In this document: piece by piece, positions 26,039 to 32,630 of the stretch | Layout of the letters: the number at the start of each line of letters is the position of its first letter | Numbering within the stretch: position 1 is the first letter of the stretch | DNA from: an uncultured Burkholderiales bacterium | GTDB lineage: Bacteria; Pseudomonadota; Gammaproteobacteria; Burkholderiales; Casimicrobiaceae | Direction of reading: 5' to 3' | DNA length: 32,630 bases | Assembly: GCA_937944385.1 (NCBI GenBank) | Contig: CALDYQ010000022.1 | Location: forward strand, 1-32,630 | Notes under the pieces: generated by a model | Seen by the model: only the letters and a program-made list of their open reading frames with translations | Databases searched by the model: none | What the model was told of the DNA's origin: nothing | Translations under genes and position numbers: made by a program

Positions 26039-27339
26039 AGCGACTCTCCTCCACCCAGCCCGATTTCCTGGCCTCACTCGATGCGCTCACGCAGCACGCC
26101 GCGGCGCTCGATCCAGCGATCGATACCGCAGTGGCGGCCATCTTGGATGATGTGCGCAAGCACGGCGACAGGGCCCTGCTCGACTACACCGCGCGCTTCG
26201 ACCGCGTGACGGCCACGCGCGTGAGTGCGCTCGAGATTCCGGCGCAGGAGATGCGCTCGGCCTTCGAGCACCTGCCCGCCGACGTGCGCGAGGCGCTCGA
26301 GACCGCGCACACGCGCATCCGCCGGCACCACGAACGCCAGCGCGAAGCGAGCGCCCGCTACACCGAGGAGGACGGCACTCAGCTGGGCGTGCAGGTTACG
26401 GCGCTCGACCGCGTGGGGCTCTACGTGCCGGGCGGCAAAGCCGCCTACCCTTCCTCGGTGCTCATGAACGCCGTGCCCGCCAAGGTGGCCGGCGTGCGCG
26501 AGATCGTGATGGTCGTGCCCACCCCCGATGGCGTAAAGAATCCCACGGTGCTTGCGGCTGCGCATCTTGCGGGTGTCGATCGCGCCTTCACGATCGGTGG
26601 CGCGCAGGCGATCGCCGCGCTCGCCTACGGCACCGAGACGGTGCCCGCAGTCGACAAGATCGTCGGACCGGGCAATGCCTATGTGGCCGCGGCCAAGCGA
26701 CGTGTCTTCGGTACCGTGGGCATCGACATGATCGCGGGCCCGTCCGAGATCCTCGTGATTGCCGATGACAGCGCACAGCCTGACTGGGTCGCAATGGATC
26801 TCTTCTCGCAGGCGGAGCATGATGAGCTTGCGCAGGCGATCCTCGTCACGCCCTCGGCGGCGTTGATCGACCGCGTCGTCGAGTCCATCCGGCGCCTGCT
26901 GCCCACGATGCCGCGCCGCGCGATCATCGAGGCCTCGCTCTCGGGCCGCGGGATACTCGTCGAAACCGCCACGCTCGATGAGTCCTGCGAGATCGCCAAC
27001 CGCATCGCACCCGAGCATCTCGAGCTCGCGGTCGCGGACCCCGAGCGCTACGTCGGCCGGATCCGCCACGCCGGGGCGATCTTCATGGGTCACGCCTCGA
27101 GCGAGTCGTTGGGCGATTACGTGGCGGGCACGAACCACGTGCTGCCGACCTCACGCGCGGCGCGCTATGCCTCGCCGCTCGGTGTCTACGATTTCCAGAA
27201 GCGCACGAGCATCGTCTACGCCTCGCCGGCGGGCGCCGCACGGCTCGGCCGCGCAGCCTCGATCCTCGCCCGCAGCGAGGGGCTCGCGGCCCATGCCCGT
27301 GCGGCAGAACTGCGCACTGAAGCCGGGAGCCACGCGTGA
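26035..27339 (+). CDS. hisD: Histidinol dehydrogenase
   Basis: It oxidises L-histidinol to histidine in the last two steps, using NAD and zinc. The 434-residue protein has [68 protein letters not shown] (zinc-binding Gln/His) and [20 protein letters not shown]. The start ATG overlaps the hisG stop by 4 bases and the stop overlaps hisC by 4 bases, so translation is coupled. Confidence 0.97.
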
Positions 27340-28472
27340 GCTCCCCCGCCGGCCCAGCCCCATCGGCCGTGGCGCACGAGACACGGGCACGGGCAACGCT
27401 CCGGCGCGAGCTCCAGGGCCTCTCCGCCTACCCCGTCACACCGCCGTGGCCGGGGATCAAGCTCGAGCTCATGGAGGACAACCTGCTCGACCCGGCGCAC
27501 GCCACGCCCGAGCACATCCGGCTGCGCGAGGTACTGGCGGCCCGCGTGGCAAGCGCTGCCTTCAACCGCTACCCCGACCCGGCCGCGCCGCGCGTGAAGG
27601 CGCTGCTCCGTGAGCGCTTCGCGATCGGTGCGCGCTGGTCGCTGCTCCTCGGCAACGGCTCGGACGAACTCATCTCGCTCGTCACGCTCGCAACCGCCGG
27701 CTGCGGCGGCACCGTGATCGCGCCCGAGCCCACATTCTCGGTCTTTCGCCATGCGGCAATTGCAAGCGGCGCGCGCTTCGTCGGGGTCGCGTTGCGGACC
27801 GACTTCACGCTCGATGTGGACGGGCTGCTTGAAGCCATCACATGCGAGCAGCCCAAACTGGTCTGGATCGTCTACCCAAACAACCCCACGGGAAATCTCT
27901 TTTCGGTCGAGGCGATCGAGCGCGTGCTCGCCGCCGCGCCCGGCCTCGTCGTGATCGACGAGGCCTATGAGCCGTTTGCGGGCGGAGCGAGCTTCCTGCC
28001 GCGGCTCGCCGAATTCCCGAACCTGCTCGTCATGCGCACGCTCTCGAAGATCGGGCTCGCCGGGGTGCGGCTCGGCTACCTCGTGGGCGATCGCGCCTGG
28101 CTCGGCCCGATCGACGCCCTGCGCGGACCCTTCAACGTGGGCGTGCTCGCGCAGGCTGCAGCCGAAGTCCTGCTCGAACACTACGAGGTGCTCGCCGGTC
28201 ACGCCCGGGCGATGGTCGCAGGCCGGGATCGGCTCATCGAAGCGCTCGGCCGCCTGCCCGGGGTCACGGCCTTTCCGTCACAGGCGAACTTCGTGCTCGC
28301 ACGCTTCCCGGATGCCGAGGCCGTCTTCGCCGCACTCAAGGTGCGCGGCATCCTCGTGCGCAACCTCTCGACCTCACACCCGCTCATGCACAATACGCTC
28401 CGGCTCTCGGTGGGCACCCCCGACGAAGTCGAAGCTCTGATCGCCGCGCTCGCCGAGATTCTCCGTCGATGA
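27336..28472 (+). CDS. hisC: Histidinol-phosphate aminotransferase
   Basis: A PLP aminotransferase of 378 residues that makes histidinol phosphate from imidazole acetol phosphate. Motifs are [11 protein letters not shown] (in place of the usual KL..NEN), [31 protein letters not shown] and [17 protein letters not shown] with the PLP lysine. The GTG start at 27336 gives an Ala/Pro/Arg-rich lead of about 20 residues before the aminotransferase fold. It overlaps hisD and hisB by four bases each. Confidence 0.95.
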   Translation: MSSPAGPAPSAVAHETRARATLRRELQGLSAYPVTPPWPGIKLELMEDNLLDPAHATPEHIRLREVLAARVASAAFNRYPDPAAPRVKALLRERFAIGARWSLLLGNGSDELISLVTLATAGCGGTVIAPEPTFSVFRHAAIASGARFVGVALRTDFTLDVDGLLEAITCEQPKLVWIVYPNNPTGNLFSVEAIERVLAAAPGLVVIDEAYEPFAGGASFLPRLAEFPNLLVMRTLSKIGLAGVRLGYLVGDRAWLGPIDALRGPFNVGVLAQAAAEVLLEHYEVLAGHARAMVAGRDRLIEALGRLPGVTAFPSQANFVLARFPDAEAVFAALKVRGILVRNLSTSHPLMHNTLRLSVGTPDEVEALIAALAEILRR

Positions 28473-29062
28473 ATTCCCGCACTGCCCGCATCCATCGCAA
28501 GACCAAGGAAACCGACATCACGGTCGAGATGAACATCGACGGCATCGGCTCTGCCCGGCTCGCCACCGGCATCGGCTTCTTCGACCACATGCTCGACCAG
28601 CTTGCGCGGCACGGCATGATGGATCTCGTCGTCGAGGCCCAGGGCGACCTCCACATCGACGGTCATCACACCGTGGAGGACGTCGGCATCACCCTCGGTC
28701 AGGCCTTCGCGAAGGCCGTGGGAGACAAGGGTGGATGCGTGCGCTTCGGCCATGCCTATGTGCCGCTCGATGAGGCGCTCTCGCGCGTGGTCGTCGATCT
28801 GTCGGGTCGCCCGGGACTGTCTTTCCATGTCCCCTTCACGGCGGGTGCGATCGGCGGGCTCGACACGCAGCTCGTGCACGAGTTCTTCCAGGGCTTCGTG
28901 AACCACGCGCTCGTCACACTGCATGTGGACAACCTGCGGGGTGAGAACGCGCACCACCAGTGCGAGACGGTTTTCAAGGCCTTCGCCCGCGCGCTGCGCG
29001 CCGCCGTCACGATCGATCCGCGTGCCGCCGGAGCGGTGGCCTCGACCAAGGGTGTGCTCTAG
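28469..29062 (+). CDS. hisB: Imidazoleglycerol-phosphate dehydratase, monofunctional
   Basis: A 197-residue dehydratase without the phosphatase domain of the E. coli fusion. Metal-ligand blocks are [47 protein letters not shown] and [20 protein letters not shown] separate histidinol-phosphate phosphatase must exist elsewhere. It overlaps hisC by 4 bases. A 57-base gap, without an ORF, follows before hisH; a MarC-like gene often placed there in relatives is absent. Confidence 0.97.
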   Translation: MNSRTARIHRKTKETDITVEMNIDGIGSARLATGIGFFDHMLDQLARHGMMDLVVEAQGDLHIDGHHTVEDVGITLGQAFAKAVGDKGGCVRFGHAYVPLDEALSRVVVDLSGRPGLSFHVPFTAGAIGGLDTQLVHEFFQGFVNHALVTLHVDNLRGENAHHQCETVFKAFARALRAAVTIDPRAAGAVASTKGVL

Positions 29063-29119
29063 ACGCCCTGCCATGCCGCGGTTGGAAACGTTTCGATCGA
29101 CCCGCGCCGTGCTTGACGT

Positions 29120-29761
29120 ATGCCCGTGATCGCGATCGTCGACTACGGCATGGGCAACCTCCGCTCGGTCGCCAAGGCACTCGCGCACGTGGCACCAGCG
29201 CAGCGTGTTGTCATCACGACCTCGGCCGCCGAGATCGAGGCAGCCGATCGTGTCGTGCTGCCCGGTCAGGCGGCGATGCCCGAGAGCATGGCCGCGCTCG
29301 AGCGCTCCGGGCTTCGGGCTGCGATCGAGCGCGCCTTCCGCGAAAAGCCCTTCTTCGGTGTCTGCCTGGGCATGCAGATGTTGCTCGAGCGGAGCGAAGA
29401 AGGCGCAACACCCGCGCTCGGCCTCTACCCGGGGAGGGTGCGCCGCTTCGCCCGCGAGCTGCGCGATCGCTCGGGCCACGTCCTCAAGGTGCCGCACATG
29501 GGCTGGAACGCGGTGCGCCAGACGCGAACGCATCCGTGCTGGCAGGGTGTCGCCGACGGTGCTGCGTTCTATTTCGCCCACAGCTACTACTGCGCACCGG
29601 AGGAAGCCGACCTCGTCGCAGGCACCGCGGACTACCCCAACCCGATCCCGGTCGCACTCGCGTGCGCGAACGTCTTTGCGGTACAGTTCCATCCCGAGAA
29701 AAGTGCCGAAGCCGGACTCCGCGTGCTCGCCAACTTCGCCCACTGGGACGGTCGCCTCTGA
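29120..29761 (+). CDS. hisH: Imidazole glycerol phosphate synthase, glutaminase subunit
   Basis: A class I amidotransferase of 213 residues. The nucleophile is in FGVCLGMQMLLERSEE, the oxyanion-region block is KVPHMGWNAVRQ, and the His-Glu pair is in AVQFHPEKSAEAGL. It supplies ammonia through a channel to HisF. The ATG at 29120 gives the normal start MPVIAIVDYGMGNLRSVAKA. It lies 36 bases before hisA. Confidence 0.97.
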   Translation: MPVIAIVDYGMGNLRSVAKALAHVAPAQRVVITTSAAEIEAADRVVLPGQAAMPESMAALERSGLRAAIERAFREKPFFGVCLGMQMLLERSEEGATPALGLYPGRVRRFARELRDRSGHVLKVPHMGWNAVRQTRTHPCWQGVADGAAFYFAHSYYCAPEEADLVAGTADYPNPIPVALACANVFAVQFHPEKSAEAGLRVLANFAHWDGRL

Positions 29762-29797
29762 CACCGAAACGCGTCAACGTCCCCGCAACTCGACCCC

Positions 29798-30526
29798 ATG
29801 CTCGTCATCCCCGCAATCGATCTCAAGGACGGTCGCTGCGTTCGCCTGCGTCAGGGCGACATGGAGCAGACCACGGTGTTCTCGGAGGACCCCGCTGCCA
29901 TGGCGCGGCACTGGGTGGACCAGGGCGCCACGCGGCTGCATCTGGTCGACCTGAATGGTGCCTTTGCTGGCAAACCCGTCAATGAGGCAGCCATCAAGTC
30001 GATCCTCGCCGAAGTCGGCGAGGACATCGAAATCCAGCTCGGGGGCGGCATCCGTACGCTCGACATCATCGAGCGCTATCTCGACGACGGCGTCAACTTC
30101 GTGATCATCGGCACGGCTGCGGTCAAGAACCCGGGCTTCCTGCATGACGCCTGCAATGCCTTTCCGGGGCATGTGCTGGTCGGGCTCGACGCAAAAGACG
30201 GCAAGATCGCCACCGACGGCTGGAGCAAACTGACCGGACATGACGCGCTCGATCTCGGCAAACGCTTCGAGGACTACGGCATCGAAGGCATCATCTACAC
30301 CGACATCGGTCGCGACGGCATGGGCACGGGCATCAACATCGAGGCCACCGTCCGGCTCGCGAGCCCGCTGCGTGTGCCGGTCTACGCTTCGGGCGGCATC
30401 CACGACGTCGCCCACGTCGCCGCCCTCAAGCCCTACGAGAGCGAGGGCATCGCCGGCGTGGTCTGCGGTCGCGCGCTCTACGAAGGCACGCTCGACTTCA
30501 AGGCGGCCGTCGCGGCAGTGGCCTGA
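29798..30526 (+). CDS. hisA: ProFAR isomerase
   Basis: A beta/alpha-barrel isomerase of 242 residues: 1-(5-phosphoribosyl)-5-[(5-phosphoribosylamino)methylideneamino]imidazole-4-carboxamide isomerase. It opens the ribose of ProFAR in an Amadori reaction. [20 protein letters not shown] has the first catalytic Asp; [13 protein letters not shown] and [14 protein letters not shown] carry the phosphate loop and second catalytic Asp. It ends KAAVAAVA. It lies 18 bases before hisF. Confidence 0.97.
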   Translation: MLVIPAIDLKDGRCVRLRQGDMEQTTVFSEDPAAMARHWVDQGATRLHLVDLNGAFAGKPVNEAAIKSILAEVGEDIEIQLGGGIRTLDIIERYLDDGVNFVIIGTAAVKNPGFLHDACNAFPGHVLVGLDAKDGKIATDGWSKLTGHDALDLGKRFEDYGIEGIIYTDIGRDGMGTGINIEATVRLASPLRVPVYASGGIHDVAHVAALKPYESEGIAGVVCGRALYEGTLDFKAAVAAVA

Positions 30527-30544
30527 ACGCGCGGATCCGTTGGC

Positions 30545-31309
30545 GTGCTCGCCCGTCGCATCATCCCCTGCCTCGACATCAAAGACGGTCGTGTCGTCAA
30601 GGGCGTGAACTTCGTCGGTTTGCGTGATGCGGGTGACCCGGTCGAAGTGGCCCGCCGCTACAACGAGCAAGGGGCGGATGAACTCTGCTTTCTCGACATC
30701 ACGGCCAGTGTCGAGCGGCGCGGGCTACTTTTCGACCTGATCGAGCGTGTGAGCGCGGAGGTCTTCATTCCGCTCACTGTGGGTGGTGGCGTGAAGACAG
30801 CCGATGATCTGCGCCCGTTGCTCAACGCCGGCGCCGACAAGGTGAGCATCAATACCGCAGGCGTCAACGACCCTTCGATCTTCGATCAGGCAGCGCATTT
30901 CTACGGCTCCCAATGCGTAGTGGCTGCAATCGACGCCAAGCAGACCCGCCCCGGGTTCTTCGAGGTCTTCATCCACGGCGGCCGCACCCCCACAGGAAAG
31001 GACGCCATCGCCTGGGCGCGCGAAGTCGAGGCCCGCGGTGCTGGCGAGATTCTCCTCACGAGCATGGATCGTGATGGCGCAAAGACGGGCTATGACCTCG
31101 CACTCACGCGCGCCGTGGCGGATGCGGTATCGATTCCGGTCATCGCCTCGGGCGGTGTAGGCACACTCGACCATCTCGTCGAAGGCATCACGATGGGCGG
31201 GGCAGATGCCGTGCTCGCCGCCTCGATCTTCCACTACGACCAACACACGATCGGCGAAGCAAAGGCCGCGCTGGCCGCGGCAGGGGTGCCGGTGCGCATG
31301 ACCGGCTGA
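30545..31309 (+). CDS. hisF: Imidazole glycerol phosphate synthase, cyclase subunit
   Basis: A beta/alpha-barrel cyclase of 254 residues. [20 protein letters not shown] holds the catalytic Asp, [20 protein letters not shown] the phosphate loop, and [20 protein letters not shown] the second Asp. It forms imidazole glycerol phosphate and AICAR with HisH. The start is GTG. It is the last his gene here; hisI and hisE, usually next in betaproteobacteria, are not present, and a good intrinsic terminator follows 36 bases after the stop. Confidence 0.97.
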   Translation: MLARRIIPCLDIKDGRVVKGVNFVGLRDAGDPVEVARRYNEQGADELCFLDITASVERRGLLFDLIERVSAEVFIPLTVGGGVKTADDLRPLLNAGADKVSINTAGVNDPSIFDQAAHFYGSQCVVAAIDAKQTRPGFFEVFIHGGRTPTGKDAIAWAREVEARGAGEILLTSMDRDGAKTGYDLALTRAVADAVSIPVIASGGVGTLDHLVEGITMGGADAVLAASIFHYDQHTIGEAKAALAAAGVPVRMTG

Positions 31310-31345
31310 CCTCCGGGCCGAGGATCGACACGATCTTCCTGCGGC

Positions 31346-31368
31346 ACGAGAGCCGTCTCGTTTTCTTT
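31346..31368 (+). terminator. Intrinsic terminator after hisF
   Basis: ACGAGA (31346-31351) and TCTCGT (31356-31361) form a perfect 6-bp stem around GCCG, followed by TTTCTTT. A smaller GATCG-ACA-CGATC hairpin lies just before it at 31322-31334. The histidine operon therefore appears to end here. Confidence 0.8.
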
Positions 31369-31615
31369 GCTCTTTCAGGACGCGATCGTGGCGAACGCCG
31401 CTTTCGCTGTCGGTGGACAGCCTCCACGGGGAACGCGCATCATCGCTTCTGAGCGCGGCCCGCGCGTCAAAGCGCAGGCGGCGCCATGCGCGAGCGCCAT
31501 CACCCACATGGCATGGCGAGGCGCCTACGGCCGGCTGCTGTCCAGGGCGGCGGGGGCTTGCATCGTGGCGTGAGCACCCATGAAGCGTCACGCCGGGCTT
31601 GAACGACTGATCGTC
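31369..31615. other. Non-coding stretch between the his terminator and intI
   Basis: The gap of about 306 bases between hisF and intI holds the terminator and otherwise no convincing gene. A 68-codon frame at 31367-31573 has a TTG start and no recognisable motif. No attC-type core site (GTTRRRY / RYYYAAC) or remnant of hisI or hisE could be seen. Confidence 0.6.
31567..31594. repeat. Inverted repeat downstream of intI
   Basis: GGCGTGA (31567-31573) and TCACGCC (31588-31594) form a perfect 7-bp inverted repeat with a 14-base spacer, 22 bases beyond the intI stop. It may be a transcription end hairpin for intI or mark a junction; there is no T-run. Confidence 0.45.
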
Positions 31616-32630
31616 TCAAAGCGGCATCGCCTGCAACTGCCCCAGCGTGCCCGCCCCTGCTGCGGCCCCGGCCCGCTCCGGCGCCATAACCAGACAATCC
31701 AGCGGGCTCGCCACCCCGCCCCCCACCTTCAGCACATGCGTATAGACCATGGTGGTGCTCACATCCGCATGGCCCGGCAACTCCTGCACCCTGCGGATAT
31801 CCGCGCCGCGCTGCAGCAGGTGCGTGGCAAAGCTGTGGCGCAGCGTGTGCGGGCTGGCGGGCTTGGTGACACCCGCCGCGCGCAGCGCACGGTTCAAGGC
31901 GCGGCGGAACGTCTCGGGGTAGAGGTGATGGCGGCGCACCACGCCGCTGCGCGGGTCGGTGCTGAGCGTGGCCTGCGGAAACACCCAGAACCAGGCCCAG
32001 CTCTCGGGTGCCCGCGGGTACTTGGCTGCCAGCGCATCCGGCAGGTCAACGCCCGCCACCTGCTGCGCCCGGTCCTGCTCCCACAGCAGACGGCTGGCAT
32101 CGAGCTGCGTGCGCAGCGCCTCGCGCAGCGCCTGCGGCAGCATCACCACCCGGTCCTTGCGGCCTTTGCCCTCGCGCACGATGATGGCGCCGTGCTCAAA
32201 GTCCAGATCCTTCACCCGAAGGCGCAGCCCTTCCATCACCCGCATGCCCGTGCCATAGAGCAGCTGCGCCACCAGCCGGTGCACCCCATCGAGGCGCAGC
32301 AGCGTGCGCCGCACCTCATCGGCCGTCAGCACCGTGGGCAGCCGCTGCGTGGGCCTGGGCCGGCCAATCTCCTGCAACCACGGCAAACCCACCTTCAGCA
32401 CCTGCCCATACAAGAACAAAATAGCCGCCAGCGCCTGCCGGTGGGTCGATGGCGATACCTACCTTTCATTGGCCAGATGCGACAGAAAAGCCTCCACCTC
32501 GGCCGCACCCATTTCACGCGGGTGCCGCAAGCCATGAAACCGGATGAACGCCCGCGCCCAGTGAACGTAAGCCTTCTCTGTTGCCAGCGCGTAGTGTCGA
32601 GCCCGCACGGCCGCGCGCAGCTGGTCCAGG
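31616..32630 (-). pseudogene. intI: Integron integrase IntI, interrupted by an amber codon
   Basis: A tyrosine recombinase closely resembling IntI1-type integrases. The minus-strand frame runs from the right edge ([20 protein letters not shown], then [17 protein letters not shown]) to SHLANER, where TAG at 32461-32459 replaces the Lys codon expected in 'ANERKVS'. The frame then continues in register ([20 protein letters not shown]) to the stop at 31616. Catalytic residues are present: GTGMR, HTLRH (His and Arg), GH and Y in [11 protein letters not shown]. The integron-specific insert is visible ([32 protein letters not shown]). LPGHAD replaces the usual LLGHSD just before a catalytic His. About 16 N-terminal residues are probably beyond the window. 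attI and any cassette array would be expected to the right, outside the window. Confidence 0.9.

Noticed and set aside
28199-29764. Minus-strand open frame of 521 codons across hisC, hisB and hisH
   Set aside because: It crosses three well-supported genes in antisense and has no domain; its length reflects the scarcity of stops at high GC.
31367-31573. 68-codon frame between hisF and intI
   Set aside because: TTG start inside the terminator U-tract, no ribosome binding site and no recognised motif.
31310-31640. attC or attI site beside intI
   Set aside because: No GTTRRRY/RYYYAAC core pair found. The inverted repeat at 31567-31594 lacks these cores. attI is expected on the other side of intI, outside the window.

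Overview
The window is a stretch of bacterial chromosome with high G+C content. Gene content and order point to a betaproteobacterium, probably Burkholderiales or a relative. The supporting blocks are pilG-pilH-pilI-pilJ beside ilvA and rpiA, rpsP-rimM-trmD-rplS, an mla operon with mlaA inside it, and bolA-murA-hisGDCBHAF. The genus cannot be named from the sequence alone.

Layout, left to right. (1) 1-2226, minus strand: the pil chemosensory genes pilG, pilH, pilI and the N-terminal part of pilJ, which runs off the left edge. (2) 2349-4650: ilvA (minus) divergent from rpiA (plus). (3) 4679-7420, minus: a Hanks-type Ser/Thr kinase, a PP2C phosphatase and dnaQ, with the phosphatase and dnaQ overlapping. 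(4) 7534-10332, minus: grpE-dnaK behind a clear sigma-32-type heat-shock promoter and in front of a good intrinsic terminator; no dnaJ or hrcA is present. (5) 10423-12664, plus: rpsP-rimM-trmD-rplS, where trmD carries a +1 frameshift in a run of ten G. (6) 12766-14565, plus: an unusual membrane protein with a degenerate J-like domain, an RDD domain and a TPR-like tail. (7) 14621-17267, minus: tusA, dolP, yraN and lpoA, divergent from rsmI (plus). (8) 18317-22097, plus: mlaF-E-D-A-C-B for outer-membrane lipid asymmetry. (9) 22132-25391, plus: an ABC-2 exporter pair, a BolA-family gene and murA. (10) 25388-31309, plus: hisG-D-C-B-H-A-F, tightly coupled and closed by an intrinsic terminator after hisF, without hisI or hisE. 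(11) 31616-32630, minus: an integron integrase (intI) broken by an in-frame amber codon. It is the only mobile-element-related gene seen.

Most genes are housekeeping, and no wholly new system is evident. The points most worth a second look are the decayed integron integrase next to a his operon lacking hisI/hisE, the J-like/RDD/TPR fusion, the frameshifted and divergent trmD, three unit-heading genes whose -10-like boxes sit exactly 8 nt before the start codon (suggesting leaderless mRNAs), and two -10 boxes built on the stop codon of the preceding gene. All assignments rest on reading the sequence and on knowledge of protein families; no database search was run.
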